NCBI RefSeq assembly: GCF_020740535.1
Contig: NZ_CP082362.1
Coordinates: 3,532,501 to 3,596,500, forward strand
DNA: 64,000 bases
Source of the DNA: Streptomyces profundus
GTDB lineage: Bacteria; Actinomycetota; Actinomycetes; Streptomycetales; Streptomycetaceae
Direction: 5' to 3'
Below the pieces are notes generated by a model. It was not told the origin of the DNA and did no database searches. It worked only from the letters and a program-made list of their open reading frames with translations. Each line of letters starts with the position of its first letter. The first letter of the stretch is position 1. The translations under genes were made by a program, and so were the position numbers. This document shows, piece after piece, positions 36,813 to 46,581 of the stretch.

Positions 36813-38198
36813 GTGACCGAACTGGACGTCGCCGTCATCGGCGCCGGCATCGCCGGGCTCGCCGCCGCCGACCGACTGCGCAGGGGCGGCCGTTCCGTCC
36901 GGGTCTTCGAGGCCAGCGACCGGATCGGCGGGCGGATGCGCACCAGCCGGCACGACGGCTACCTCATCGACGAGGGCGCCGAGACCCTGGCCGTGAACGG
37001 CTACCCCAGCACCTGGGAGCTCATCAGGGATCTGGGCATCGCCACCGAGGCGGTGCTGCCCGTCACGGCATCCGTCGGCATCTGGCGCGACCAGCGGGTC
37101 CACCCCAGGGTGGGCCACCCGCTGGGCGGCGTCACCGGGGCCGGCCTCTCCGTCTCGGGGCGGATGCGGATGGGGCGCATGGTCGGCGGACTGCTGCGCA
37201 AGGCCAAGAAGTACGACGTGGACCGGCCCGAGGCCACCCCGCTGGGCGCCACCACCGTGGCCGAGTTCGCCGCCGACTATCCCCAGGAGCTGTACGACTA
37301 CCTCTTCCAGCCCGCCGTCGGCACCGCCTTCGGCTGGCAGCCCGAGCGCGTCGCCATGGGCCCGTTCGTCGCGAGCATGCTCTCCACCCGGGGCATCTGG
37401 AAGTGGCGCACCTACCGGGACGGCATGGACAGCCTCGCCCAGGCCATCGCCGAGACCGTCCCCGTCGAGACCGAACGGCCCGTCGCCGAGGTGACGGTGG
37501 ACGGCGAGCGGGTGCGGGTCGCCTTCCTCGACGGCGAGACGCTGCACGCCCGCCAGGTGGTGCTGGCCGTGCCCGCTCCGGTGGCGCTCAAGCTGCACCA
37601 GGGCATGCCCGAGGCCGAGGCCGCCTATGTCGGCGCCTGCGCGTACGCGCCGATGGCCAGGGTCACCTGTCTGCTGGACCGGCCGCTTGAGCCGCCGCGC
37701 CGCCGGCGTCAGCCGCCCGTCTACGCCCTGCTGTTGCCCCACCGCGAGGACGAGGTGCTGGGCGGGCTGACCGTCGAGCACAACAAGGCGGCCAACCGGG
37801 CCCCCGAGGGGCGCGGCATCATCACGCTGCTGCCGTCGACCGGGGTGACCGCCGATCTGCTCCAGGAGTCCGACGAGTCGATCTCCAAGACCCTGCTGGA
37901 GCGGGCCGAGGCGTATGTGCCGGGCATCGGCGACGCCTGCCACACCTCGTTCACGCACCGCTTCCCGCACGGCGCGGTCGAGCCGGCGCCGAAGGCGCTC
38001 GCCGCCCGCCCCGCCTTCGCGGCCCGCCCGGCCGGTCCCGTGGAGTACGCGGGGGACTGGGTCTATGTGCGGGCCAGCAGCGAGGGCGCGGTGCGCTCGG
38101 GGGCGCACGCGGCGGCGCGCGTCCTGGCCCGGCTCGCGGAGACGGGCGGCGGGGCCACGGCGGTCGCCGACGCGTCGCCGCCCCGTCAGGCGAGCTGA
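36813..38198 (+). CDS. FAD-dependent oxidoreductase (protoporphyrinogen oxidase/amine oxidase fold)
   Basis: 461 residues from GTG 36813 (GGAAGGGG upstream). Dinucleotide-binding motif VAVIGAGIAGLAAADRLRRG with the acidic FAD-ribose ligand in VFEASDRIGGRMRT; the GGR continuation marks the flavin amine oxidase family. The C-terminal FAD-contact segment is GPVEYAGDWVYVRASSEGAV. It could desaturate or oxidise an isoprenoid or amine intermediate. It follows the ligase gene by 55 nt and is related to, but distinct from, the next gene product. Confidence 0.88.
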   Translation: MTELDVAVIGAGIAGLAAADRLRRGGRSVRVFEASDRIGGRMRTSRHDGYLIDEGAETLAVNGYPSTWELIRDLGIATEAVLPVTASVGIWRDQRVHPRVGHPLGGVTGAGLSVSGRMRMGRMVGGLLRKAKKYDVDRPEATPLGATTVAEFAADYPQELYDYLFQPAVGTAFGWQPERVAMGPFVASMLSTRGIWKWRTYRDGMDSLAQAIAETVPVETERPVAEVTVDGERVRVAFLDGETLHARQVVLAVPAPVALKLHQGMPEAEAAYVGACAYAPMARVTCLLDRPLEPPRRRRQPPVYALLLPHREDEVLGGLTVEHNKAANRAPEGRGIITLLPSTGVTADLLQESDESISKTLLERAEAYVPGIGDACHTSFTHRFPHGAVEPAPKALAARPAFAARPAGPVEYAGDWVYVRASSEGAVRSGAHAAARVLARLAETGGGATAVADASPPRQAS

Positions 38199-38305
38199 CC
38201 GCCCCGCGCGCACGTCGCGCGGCCCGTTCGCCGCACTCCACCCTGCCCTGAACCCCAAGGCCCTGAACCCCAGAACCCCTACCGCCCCAGTCCGAAAGGC
38301 CCGTC

Positions 38306-39649
38306 ATGCCGAAGCCCAAGCGAGTAGCCGTCGTCGGTGGCGGAATGTCAGGCACCGCAGCCGCACGTGAACTGATCCAGGCCGGGCGCGAGGTCACCCT
38401 CTTCGACACCGCCGAGGCGCTGGGCGGTCGGGCCCGGTCCTGGCACCGTCCGGAGATCTCCCCCGACACCGGCATCAACCTGTGGTTCCTCACCATGTAC
38501 AAGACGCTGTTCGAGCGCATCCGCGAGTACAAGCTCGAAGACGACATGGTCGAGATGAAGAACAGCATGATCATCGTCGCCAACGGCAAGCAGGTGCCGC
38601 TGGCCTCCGACTCCGTGCGCAGCCTGCTGAGTTACCCGCACACCAAGCTCGGCGACCGGCTCCGCTTCCTGACGACGTCGACGAAGCTGACCACCAGGCG
38701 CAAGAAGCTCGACCTCTTCGAGCCCGAGCATCTGGCCCGCGTCGACGACGGGACCAACGCGGCGGACTGGGCCTCCAAGGCGATGTCCCCCGACGCCTTC
38801 CAGTACCTGATCCGGCCGCTGATCGAGTCGTTCTGGCTGTGGCGCTGCGACGAGATCTCGCAGGCGCATGTGATGGGCATGCTGGCCAACGTCGTCGGCT
38901 CCAAGTTCTACGTCTTCGGGCGCGGCATGGAGACCGTCGCCGAGCGGATGGCGAAGGGCGCCACGCTGCGGCTCGGCACCTCCGTCACCGAGGTGGCGGT
39001 GCGGGACGGCGGCGAGGTCGTGCTGACGTTCTCCGAGGCCGACGGCTCCTCGTCGAGCGAGGCGTTCGACGAGGTGGTGATCGCCACCACCGCTCCGGTG
39101 GCGGCCAAGCTCGCCGCTCCGCTGCCGAGCGACATCGCGGACCCCGAGATGGTGAGGTTCGCCGACTCGCAGCGGTACGAACCGGCCCTTTCCGTCTCGT
39201 ACCTGATCGACCGCGGGCTCATGCCGTCCAACGAGCACATCGTCCCCGGCGGCCCCGGGACGCGCATCGTGCGCAGCATCATCACCGTGCCCAAGACCCA
39301 CATCGACGGGGACGAACGGCGCGAGAAGGAGCTGACCTTCGTCTACATGGGCCGCCAGGCGACCAAGGAACTGCTGGGCGCCCCCGAGGAACAGCAGTAC
39401 GAGCGGGCCCTTGAGCTGGCGCCGGAACTCTGGCCGGATTTCCCCCAGGACGCCGAGCCGTTCCACATCGTGGAGCGTAGGGTCGGCCTGCCCTGGCCCG
39501 AGCCCGGCCGCTATGTCAAGGCGGCTGCCCTGGCCCGGAACCAGCACGGTCCCGTCGTCTTCGCCGGCGACTTCCTCGCCAACCCGACGGCCGAGGGGTC
39601 GATGCGCACCGGCATCCGGGCGGCCAACTCGCTGCTCGCGAAGGCGTAG
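38306..39649 (+). CDS. Second FAD-dependent oxidoreductase of the same fold
   Basis: 447 residues. N-terminal VAVVGGGMSGTAAARELIQ with LFDTAEALGGRARSW, and the C-terminal FAD-binding segment VVFAGDFLANPTAEGSMRTG. The overall form recalls carotenoid desaturase or HpnE-type squalene-modifying enzymes. Tandem FAD oxidoreductases next to prenyl-chain genes suggest successive oxidations of a polyprenyl scaffold, which is inference. The 107-bp spacer before it contains two copies of GCCCTGAACCCCA. Confidence 0.87.
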   Translation: MPKPKRVAVVGGGMSGTAAARELIQAGREVTLFDTAEALGGRARSWHRPEISPDTGINLWFLTMYKTLFERIREYKLEDDMVEMKNSMIIVANGKQVPLASDSVRSLLSYPHTKLGDRLRFLTTSTKLTTRRKKLDLFEPEHLARVDDGTNAADWASKAMSPDAFQYLIRPLIESFWLWRCDEISQAHVMGMLANVVGSKFYVFGRGMETVAERMAKGATLRLGTSVTEVAVRDGGEVVLTFSEADGSSSSEAFDEVVIATTAPVAAKLAAPLPSDIADPEMVRFADSQRYEPALSVSYLIDRGLMPSNEHIVPGGPGTRIVRSIITVPKTHIDGDERREKELTFVYMGRQATKELLGAPEEQQYERALELAPELWPDFPQDAEPFHIVERRVGLPWPEPGRYVKAAALARNQHGPVVFAGDFLANPTAEGSMRTGIRAANSLLAKA

Positions 39650-39736
39650 CGGAGCGGCCCGCCGGGCACCGACGCGGCGGGACGCCGTGTTCCGGCGCGG
39701 CTGGCAAGACCGGCACGGCACACAGGAGGAGAAGAG

Positions 39737-42019
39737 ATGCTGGCACGACTCGCCCAGTTCGTCCTGCGACGTCGAAAGAGCCTGCTGTATGTGGTGGTGC
39801 TGCTGTTCGCCGTCTCGGGAGCGGTGGGCGGCAGTGTCTTCAACAAGCTCTCCACCGGCGGCTATGTGGACTCGTCCACCGAGTCGGCGCGGGGCACCGA
39901 GGCGCTTCAGGACCGCTTCGGCGCCGGCGACCCCAACCTGGTGCTGCTGGTCACGGACGAACGCGGCGTGGACGACCCGGTCGTGGCCGAGGCGGGCGCG
40001 GCGCTGACCCAGCGCCTCGGCGAGGAGCCCGACGTCGTCGAGTCCTACTCGTACTGGACGCTGGGCGGGCCGCCCGAGCTGCGCGGCGAGAACGCCGACC
40101 GGGCGTTGGTGCTGGCGCGCATCGACGGCGACGAGGACGACATCCAGGCGTGGATGGACGACCACATCGACGCCTACGAGGGCGACGACGTGAACGGCCT
40201 CACGGTCCAGCCGGGCGGCGTCGCGCAGGCCAACGAGGACATCACCACGCAGACCGAGAAGGACCTCTTCAAGGCCGAGGCCCTGGTCTTCCCGGTGATC
40301 CTGATCGCCCTGGTGCTGGTCTTCGGCGGCGTGGTCGCCGCGATGCTGCCGCTGGGCGTCGGCCTCTTCACCATGGCCGCGGTCTTCCTGCTGCTGCGGG
40401 TGCTGACCGAGATGACCGACGTGTCGGTGCTGGCGCTCAACATCGCGACGGGCCTCGGGCTCGGCCTCGCCATCGACTACAGCCTCTTCATCATCAGCAG
40501 GTACCGCGAGGAGCTGCGGCGCGGCGCCGACACGGACGAGGCCATCGTCATCGCCATGCGCACGGCGGGCCGCACCGTGCTGTTCTCCGCGCTGACCGTC
40601 GCCATCGCGCTCAGCGGGCTGCTGGTCTTCCCGTTCTACTTCCTGCGCTCCTTCGCCTACGCCGGCATCCCCACGGCGCTGCTGGCCGCCGCCGCCTCGC
40701 TGACGATGCTCCCCGCGCTCCTCAAGGTGCTGGGCCCGCGCATCGACAAGTGGCGGATCCGCAAGCACAGGGACGGCGGGCTCGCCGGCAGCGTCGACGG
40801 GCAGGGCTTCTGGTACCGGCTGGCGCTGCGCGTCATGCGGTTCCCCGTGCTCATCGGCACCTCGATCGTGGCGCTGCTGCTGGTGCTCGGCTCGCCGTTC
40901 CTCGACCTCAAGCTCGGCCTGGCCGACGAGCGGGTGCTGCCGCGGTCCGCCGCCTCCCACGAGGTGGGCAACGTGGTGCGGGAGGAGTTCAATTCGCAGG
41001 AGCACCAGGCCATGACGGTGGTCCTGGAGGACCTCCCGGACGCGGCGGGTGCGACCCAGGCCATCGACGACTACGCGCGGGAGCTGTCGGGGCTCCCCGG
41101 CGTGGCCCATGTCGAGACGGTCACCGGCGGCTACCACGACGGCGCCCATGTCGCCGACCCGGGCCCGCAGCACGCGGGCTACGCCGGCGACGGCGTCTAC
41201 CTGAAGATCGTGCCCGAGCACGAGGCCATGTCCGAGGAGGGCGAGCGGCTGGTGCACGACGTGCGCGACACGCCCGCGCCCTCGTCCGTCCTGGTCTCCG
41301 GGCCGAGCGCCGAACTCGTCGACTCCATCGACTCCATGATGTCCCGGCTGCCGCTGGCGCTCGGCATCATCGTGGGCTCCACCTTCGTGCTGCTGTTCCT
41401 GATGACCGGCAGCCTGCTGCTGCCGGCCAAGGCGCTGGTGCTGAACCTGCTCAGCCTCAGCGCCACCTTCGGCGCGCTGGTGTGGGGCTTCCAGAGCGGC
41501 CATCTGGAGGGCATCGTCGGGGACTTCACGGTGACGGGCACCATCACCTGGAGCGTCCCGATCCTGCTGTTCTGCGTGGCGTTCGGGCTCTCCATGGACT
41601 ACGAGGTCTTCCTGCTCTCCCGGATCAAGGAGTCCTACGACAAGACCGGCGACAACCAGCTGTCCGTGGCCCAGGGCCTCGGCCACACGGGCCGGTTGAT
41701 CTCGGCCGCGGCCGTGCTGATCGCCATCGTCTTCATCGGCTTCCTGACCAGCGGCGTCGTCTATCTGAAGGCGATCGGCCTCGGCCTCGCGCTGGCCGTC
41801 ATCATGGACGCCACGCTGGTGCGCGGCGCCCTGGTGCCGTCCTTCATGCGGCTGGCCGGACGCGCCAACTGGTGGGCGCCGAAGCCGCTTCGGCGGGTGC
41901 ACGACCGCTTCGGCCTGCGGGAGTCGGTCGAGATCCCGGCCCAGGCCGGGGCGCCGAACGCGGCGGGCACGAGCGGCGAGGCCGGGCGTTCCACCACCCC
42001 GCCGGGCACGGGGGACTGA
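39737..42019 (+). CDS. MMPL-family (RND) exporter
   Basis: 760 residues, normal for actinobacterial MMPL proteins. An N-terminal helix, a periplasmic loop (about 40-170), then two six-helix halves: LGLGLAIDYSLFIISRYREE in the first and FCVAFGLSMDYEVFLLSRIK in the second carry the paired Asp-Tyr proton-relay residues. A second periplasmic loop lies at about 385-530. AGGAGGAGAAGAG precedes the ATG. MMPL proteins export lipids or lipophilic metabolites, which fits a cluster making an amphiphilic prenylated product. It may also confer self-protection. Confidence 0.93.
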   Translation: MLARLAQFVLRRRKSLLYVVVLLFAVSGAVGGSVFNKLSTGGYVDSSTESARGTEALQDRFGAGDPNLVLLVTDERGVDDPVVAEAGAALTQRLGEEPDVVESYSYWTLGGPPELRGENADRALVLARIDGDEDDIQAWMDDHIDAYEGDDVNGLTVQPGGVAQANEDITTQTEKDLFKAEALVFPVILIALVLVFGGVVAAMLPLGVGLFTMAAVFLLLRVLTEMTDVSVLALNIATGLGLGLAIDYSLFIISRYREELRRGADTDEAIVIAMRTAGRTVLFSALTVAIALSGLLVFPFYFLRSFAYAGIPTALLAAAASLTMLPALLKVLGPRIDKWRIRKHRDGGLAGSVDGQGFWYRLALRVMRFPVLIGTSIVALLLVLGSPFLDLKLGLADERVLPRSAASHEVGNVVREEFNSQEHQAMTVVLEDLPDAAGATQAIDDYARELSGLPGVAHVETVTGGYHDGAHVADPGPQHAGYAGDGVYLKIVPEHEAMSEEGERLVHDVRDTPAPSSVLVSGPSAELVDSIDSMMSRLPLALGIIVGSTFVLLFLMTGSLLLPAKALVLNLLSLSATFGALVWGFQSGHLEGIVGDFTVTGTITWSVPILLFCVAFGLSMDYEVFLLSRIKESYDKTGDNQLSVAQGLGHTGRLISAAAVLIAIVFIGFLTSGVVYLKAIGLGLALAVIMDATLVRGALVPSFMRLAGRANWWAPKPLRRVHDRFGLRESVEIPAQAGAPNAAGTSGEAGRSTTPPGTGD

Positions 42020-42059
42020 CGGGACCGGCGCCCGCGCACGGGCCCCGCGCGGGGCCTCG

Positions 42060-42121
42060 TCGACCACGGCCTCGACCAGAACCTCTTCGACCACAGCTTC
42101 TTCGACCACAGCTTCTTCGTC
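42060..42121 (+). repeat. 15-bp direct repeats with TCGACCA heptads
   Basis: TCGACCA occurs at 42060, 42072, 42087 and 42102; the last two units are identical 15-mers TCGACCACAGCTTCT. They sit between the exporter stop and the coupled five-gene operon. Direct heptads beginning TCGA recall SARP-binding sites, although SARP repeats are usually 11 or 22 bp apart. Confidence 0.6.
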
Positions 42122-42142
42122 CGGAGTGTGAGGAGTCGTCCG

Positions 42143-43204
42143 TTGTTGCAGACCCTGGTCGTCGGCCTGGGCCGTTCGGGGCGCGGCTTGCATCTGCCCG
42201 TCCTCACCCGGCTGCGGGAACGCGCGCTGCCGGCGGCGGACGCGGACCTGTTCGCGGCCGGGCCGCCGCTCGGCTACGACCCGCTGCCGCTGCCGGAGGG
42301 CACCGCCCCCCGTGGCCTCACCCGGGTGGCCTCCCTGGCCGAGGCGCGCGAACGCCTCGACGTGGCCCGCACCGTCGTGCACCTGTGCACCCCGCCCACC
42401 GAACGGGTCGACCTGCTGGCCGAGTTGATCGGCCTCGGCTTCCGCTCCTTCGTGGTGGAGAAGCCGCTGGGCACCGGCTCGGCCGTCGTCGACCACATCC
42501 GCGCCCTGCGCGACGCGCACGGCATCGCGCTGGTGGTCGTCGCGCCCTGGCTCTCCAGCACCCTCACCCAACGGATGTCGGAGACGGTCCGCACCGGCTC
42601 GCTCGGCCAGCTGCGACGGGTCACCGTGCGGCAGCGCAAGCCGCGCCTGCGCCGTTCGCTCACCACCCCTAGCCACCCGACGGTCTTCGACGTCGAACCG
42701 CCGCACGCGGTCGGCGTCGCGCTGCGGCTCGCCGGCGACGCGCGCGTCGTCGACGCGTCCTGGACGCACGCCCGCGCCGACGGCCGGGTGGTCCCCCGGA
42801 TGGGCACCTCGACGCTGCTCCTGCGCCACGAGAGCGGCGTCGTCAGCGAGTTGAGCTGCGATCTGACCTCTCCGGTCCGCGAGCGCAGCTTCACCCTCGA
42901 CTTCGAGGGCGGCACCCTGGTCGGCCACTACCCGATCAGCGAGGACGACCACTACGCCCATCTGAGCGTGGCGGCCGACGGCCGTCCCGCCACCGCCGAG
43001 GTGTTCGAGGACGACGCGCTCTCCGCCTGCCTGCTGCGCGCCTACCGCGGGCTGGCCAGCGCGACCGACCTCAGCGCCGACTTCGAACTCCAGGCCCGGG
43101 TGGTGGCCGTCCTGGAGGAGGCCAAGGAACTGAGCCGGGCCGAGGAGCCCGGCACCGACATCCAAGGCTCCGCCACCCTGAGGGAGACGCTCCATGCCGG
43201 ATGA
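42143..43204 (+). CDS. Gfo/Idh/MocA-family oxidoreductase (first copy)
   Basis: About 353 residues. TTG 42143 has AGGAG seven bases upstream; GTG 42128 is in frame but its GGAG is only one base away. The N-terminal Rossmann domain begins at once (LQTLVVGLGRSGRGLHLPVL) and carries the family lysine in FVVEKPLGTGSAV. The C-terminal alpha/beta dimer domain includes FDVEPPHAVGVALRL. Such NAD(P)-dependent enzymes oxidise or reduce sugar or cyclitol hydroxyls, often at C3. First of five coupled genes; the stop overlaps the next start by 11 bp. Confidence 0.87.
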   Translation: MLQTLVVGLGRSGRGLHLPVLTRLRERALPAADADLFAAGPPLGYDPLPLPEGTAPRGLTRVASLAEARERLDVARTVVHLCTPPTERVDLLAELIGLGFRSFVVEKPLGTGSAVVDHIRALRDAHGIALVVVAPWLSSTLTQRMSETVRTGSLGQLRRVTVRQRKPRLRRSLTTPSHPTVFDVEPPHAVGVALRLAGDARVVDASWTHARADGRVVPRMGTSTLLLRHESGVVSELSCDLTSPVRERSFTLDFEGGTLVGHYPISEDDHYAHLSVAADGRPATAEVFEDDALSACLLRAYRGLASATDLSADFELQARVVAVLEEAKELSRAEEPGTDIQGSATLRETLHAG

Positions 43205-44096
43205 CCACACGCCCACGCCGCCCCCGACCCTGCCCGACGGCATCGCGCTCGCCGGCATCGGAGACGAGGCGGGCGCGGAGCTCGACACCCAACTCGCCGC
43301 GCTCACCGGGCTCGGCTGGGGCCTGATCGAGCTGCGCAACATCGACGGCGTCGCGCTGGGGGACCTGGACGACGCCGCCTTCGACCACCTGCGGGAACGC
43401 CTCTCGGCGGCCGGTCTCTCGGCGGCCTGCGTGGACGCCAGGATCGCCAACTGGGGCCGGCCGATCACCGGCGACTTCGAAGAGGACCTGCGCGAGCTGG
43501 CCGCCCTCGCACCCCGCTGCCACGCGCTCGGCACCAACCTGGTGCGCGTCATGTCCTACCCCAACGACGGCCTGCCGGAAGATCGTTGGCGCGCCGAGAC
43601 GCTGACCCGGATCGCCGAGCTCACCAGGCGCGCCGAGGACGCGGGCCTGGTGCTGGTGCACGAGAACTGCGCCGGCTGGGCCGGACGGGAGGCCGACCGC
43701 ATGCTCGACATGCTGGAGCACGTCGACAGCCCGGCGCTGCGGCTGCTCTTCGACATCGGCAACGGCGTGGCCTACGACTACGAGGCGCACGCCCTGCTGG
43801 CGGACATCGCCCCGCATGTCGCCCACGTCCACGTCAAGGACGCCGTCGGCACCCCGGAGGACGCCCACTACACCCTGCCGGGGCAGGGCCGTTGCCGGGT
43901 GGCCGACTGCCTGCGGGACCTGCTGGCCGCCGGCTACCGTGGGGTGCTCTCCATCGAGCCGCACATCAGCGTCCGGCCGCACGAGGCGCTGGCCGACGCC
44001 GGCCCCGACGGGGTGTCGCGGTTCGTGGCCTACGGGCGGACGTTGGAGCGGCTGATCGCCGACGAGGTGGTCCCCGCCGTGGCGGCGGCCAGGTGA
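43194..44096 (+). CDS. TIM-barrel sugar isomerase/epimerase (AP endonuclease 2 superfamily)
   Basis: 300 residues. Barrel strands include WGLIELRNIDGVAL, LVRVMSYPNDGLP, VLVHENCAGWAGREADR, LRLLFDIGNGVAYDY, VAHVHVKDAVG and GVLSIEPHIS. Metal ligands are probably Glu (VHENC), Asp (LFDIGN), His (HVHVKD) and Glu (SIEPH), as in IolE/IolI and 3-keto-sugar epimerases. It overlaps its neighbours by 11 and 4 bp. Beside a Gfo/Idh enzyme it likely isomerises or epimerises a keto-sugar or keto-inositol. Confidence 0.88.
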   Translation: MPDDHTPTPPPTLPDGIALAGIGDEAGAELDTQLAALTGLGWGLIELRNIDGVALGDLDDAAFDHLRERLSAAGLSAACVDARIANWGRPITGDFEEDLRELAALAPRCHALGTNLVRVMSYPNDGLPEDRWRAETLTRIAELTRRAEDAGLVLVHENCAGWAGREADRMLDMLEHVDSPALRLLFDIGNGVAYDYEAHALLADIAPHVAHVHVKDAVGTPEDAHYTLPGQGRCRVADCLRDLLAAGYRGVLSIEPHISVRPHEALADAGPDGVSRFVAYGRTLERLIADEVVPAVAAAR

Positions 44097-45394
44097 CCGT
44101 GGAGCCGTCGACCGTCCCGCTGCTGCCCGACGAGCGGGCGCTGCTGCTGCGCCTGATGGAGCTGCCGACCGCGGGCCCGCTTGAGGTCGGCGCGGCCGGG
44201 CCGCCGCCCAGGATCGCCGCCGCCCAACGCGCCTACGCCAAGGCCGCTTCGCCGCTCGGCTTCGCGGTGGTGCACCACGCCGAGGCCCACCCGTCGGCGC
44301 TGGCCGGGCCGCATGTCCCGCTGGCGGTGCGGGAGGCGGCGGCCACCTCGCCCGGCTTCCTGGCCTGCCAGCCCAACATGGTGCTGCGGCTCGGCCCCGA
44401 ACTGCCCCGCGAGCGCACCGTGATGTTCAACGCGCATCTGGACACCGTGGCCGGCGGCGAGCCGCCCCGGCTGGTCGGCGACCGCTTCCACGGCCGGGGC
44501 GCCATCGACGCCAAGGGCCCGGCGGTCGCGCTGCTCGCCGGCGTCCGCGCCGCCGTCGAGGCCACCGGGGCGCTCGGCACGGACATCGGGGTGCTCATCC
44601 AGCTGGTCGCCGGTGAGGAGGGCGGCGCCATGGGGGTGTTCGGCACCAGGGACCTGGTGGAACGCGGCTTCACCGGCCGGTTGAACATCTTCTGCGAGCC
44701 CACGGCCGGGCGGCTGCTGCCCCGTTCCACGGCCGCCATGACGGCCCGCGTCTCGGTGCACGGCCAGGACACCATTGACGACCGGCCCGGCGGCGGCCAC
44801 AACGCCACCGTGCTGCTCGGCCATGTCGCGGCGCACCTTGCCCGCCGGCTCCCGGGCCTGGTGCCCGGCACCCGGGTCTGCGTTGCCGGTCTGCACACCG
44901 GCGACCTGCACAACCGCGTTTACGGCACGGGCCGCCTGCTGCTCAACCTCGCCTATCCGACCACCGCCGCCGGCGCGGCCCTTGAGGAGGCGCTGCGGGG
45001 GGAGTTGGACGCGGCGCTCGACCGTTTCGTCGCGGACTTCGCCGAGCTGCCCGACTTCGCCCGCACCGCGGCCGACGCCCGCGCCGTCGTCACCCTCGAC
45101 TGGCTCAAGCGCGGACTGCCGGCGCTCGACGCCCACGACCCGTGGGCCGAGCGGCTGCTGGCCGAGGCCGGCATCCCGCCGGCCGCCCCCGACGAGCCCG
45201 CCTTCACCTGCGACGCCATCTGGCTGGCCGGCGCGGACGACGCCTACACCGCCGTCTACGGTCCCGGCGACCTGGACGCCAACCAGGCCCACGCGGAAGG
45301 CGAGTTCGCCGACGTCGCCGATCTGGAGACCTACGCCGGAGGCATCGCCCGCCTCCTCGACCGCTTCGCCCGCGCAACGAAGGAACCCCGATGA
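44093..45394 (+). CDS. M20-family metallohydrolase (peptidase/deacylase type)
   Basis: 433 residues from GTG 44093, overlapping the previous stop by 4 bp. Binuclear-zinc motifs: VMFNAHLDTVAGGEPPR (HxD), HGRGAIDAKGPAVALLAG with the bridging Asp, and VAGEEGGAMGVFGTRD with the catalytic Glu-Glu pair. A dimerisation (lid) domain follows. Members hydrolyse amide bonds, such as N-acyl or N-succinyl amino acids and sugars. In this operon it may remove an N-acyl protecting group or trim an amide intermediate; the substrate is unknown. Confidence 0.85.
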   Translation: MTVEPSTVPLLPDERALLLRLMELPTAGPLEVGAAGPPPRIAAAQRAYAKAASPLGFAVVHHAEAHPSALAGPHVPLAVREAAATSPGFLACQPNMVLRLGPELPRERTVMFNAHLDTVAGGEPPRLVGDRFHGRGAIDAKGPAVALLAGVRAAVEATGALGTDIGVLIQLVAGEEGGAMGVFGTRDLVERGFTGRLNIFCEPTAGRLLPRSTAAMTARVSVHGQDTIDDRPGGGHNATVLLGHVAAHLARRLPGLVPGTRVCVAGLHTGDLHNRVYGTGRLLLNLAYPTTAAGAALEEALRGELDAALDRFVADFAELPDFARTAADARAVVTLDWLKRGLPALDAHDPWAERLLAEAGIPPAAPDEPAFTCDAIWLAGADDAYTAVYGPGDLDANQAHAEGEFADVADLETYAGGIARLLDRFARATKEPR

Positions 45395-46581
45395 CCACCT
45401 CGGCCACCGAGCCAACGAAGCCAACCCCAGGGCCCATGGAGCCGGGCCCCGAGGCGTTCCGCGACGATGTCCGCGTCCCCTACGACGATCTGCTGACGTT
45501 CGCCGCCGAGGTGTTCGCCGCCAGGGGCGTGCCGGCGCGGCGCGCCCGCCTGGCCGCCGAGGCGCTGGTCTACGGCGACCTCGCCGGACTGCGCTCGCAC
45601 GGGCTGACCAACCTCACCCGGCTCTATCTGCCGCTCTTCGACGACAAGCGGGCCGACCCGGCGGCCGAGCCCGAGGTGCTCGCCGACCGGGGCGCCGCCG
45701 TGCTCCTCGACTCCCGGCGCTCCCTCGGCCTCTGGTCGGCCAGCGAGGCGATGGACCTCGCCGTCGACCGCGCGACCGAGTACGGCATCGGCCTGGTCTC
45801 GCTGCGCGACGCCACCCACTTCGGCTGCGCCGGCGTGCACACCGCGCGCGCCGCCGCCCGCGACGCGATCGGCATCCTCGCCTCCAACTGCGGCGGCCAG
45901 CGGATCGGCCGGCCGCCGGGCGGTCGGGCCGCGATGCTCGGCACCAACCCGCTCTCCATCGCCGCCCCGGCCGGGCCCGAACTCCCGCCGTTCGTCCTCG
46001 ACATGTCCACCACCGTGGTGCCCACCGGCCGGGTGCGGCAGGCCGCCCGCGCCGGGCAGTCCATCCCCGAGGGATGGCTCCAGGACATCGAGGGCCGGCC
46101 GGTCACCGACCCGTCCGCGCTCGACCGGGGCGACGGCTACCCGATGTGGCTCGGCGGCCGGCCGGAGACCGGCGCCTACAAGGGCTACGGCCTGGCGCTG
46201 CTGGTCGAGGTGCTGGCCGCGCTGGTGCCTGGCGCGGGGCTCGGCCCGGCCGCCGAGGCCCTCGACGGCGACGGCAGCCCGTCGGGCCGCGACGACGACA
46301 TCGGCATCCTGGCGCTGGCCGTCGCGCCCGGCGCGCTGCGCCCGGCCGACGGCTTCCTCGGCCAGGCCGAGGGCCTCTTCCAGGCGCTCCTCGACTGCCC
46401 GCCGATCGACCCGGCGCGGCCCGTCAGCTACCCGGGCCACCGCGAGGCGCTCACCCAGCGGGCGGCGCGCCGCGACGGGGTGCCGGTGAGCCGCGCGCTC
46501 TGCGCCGAACTGAACGCCGTGGCGGCCGAGCTGGGCGTTACGGCCCCGCCCGCCACCCGTGTCGAAGGAGACCCCGCGTGA
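45391..46581 (+). CDS. Ldh-family (malate/L-sulfolactate/ureidoglycolate type) NAD(P) dehydrogenase
   Basis: 396 residues from ATG 45391 (ATGA overlap with the previous stop). This is the YlbC/DpkA-type LDH2 fold, not a Rossmann enzyme. Motifs: GLRSHGLTNLTRLYLPLF, IGLVSLRDATHFGCAGVHTA with the catalytic His, MLGTNPLSIAAPAG, VLDMSTTVVPTGRVRQAAR and GAYKGYGLALLVEVLAALV. The family reduces 2-oxoacids or cyclic imino acids (malate, 2,3-diketogulonate, piperideine-2-carboxylate). It therefore points to an oxoacid or uronate-derived intermediate. Overlaps the next start by 4 bp. Confidence 0.88.
   Translation: MTTSATEPTKPTPGPMEPGPEAFRDDVRVPYDDLLTFAAEVFAARGVPARRARLAAEALVYGDLAGLRSHGLTNLTRLYLPLFDDKRADPAAEPEVLADRGAAVLLDSRRSLGLWSASEAMDLAVDRATEYGIGLVSLRDATHFGCAGVHTARAAARDAIGILASNCGGQRIGRPPGGRAAMLGTNPLSIAAPAGPELPPFVLDMSTTVVPTGRVRQAARAGQSIPEGWLQDIEGRPVTDPSALDRGDGYPMWLGGRPETGAYKGYGLALLVEVLAALVPGAGLGPAAEALDGDGSPSGRDDDIGILALAVAPGALRPADGFLGQAEGLFQALLDCPPIDPARPVSYPGHREALTQRAARRDGVPVSRALCAELNAVAAELGVTAPPATRVEGDPA

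Noticed and set aside
38348..43552. A very long open frame on the reverse strand opposite the FAD oxidoreductase, MMPL and Gfo/Idh genes
   Set aside because: It is low-complexity (Gly/Asp/Val/Gln-rich), lies antisense to several strongly supported genes and has no domain motif; long shadow frames are normal at this GC content.
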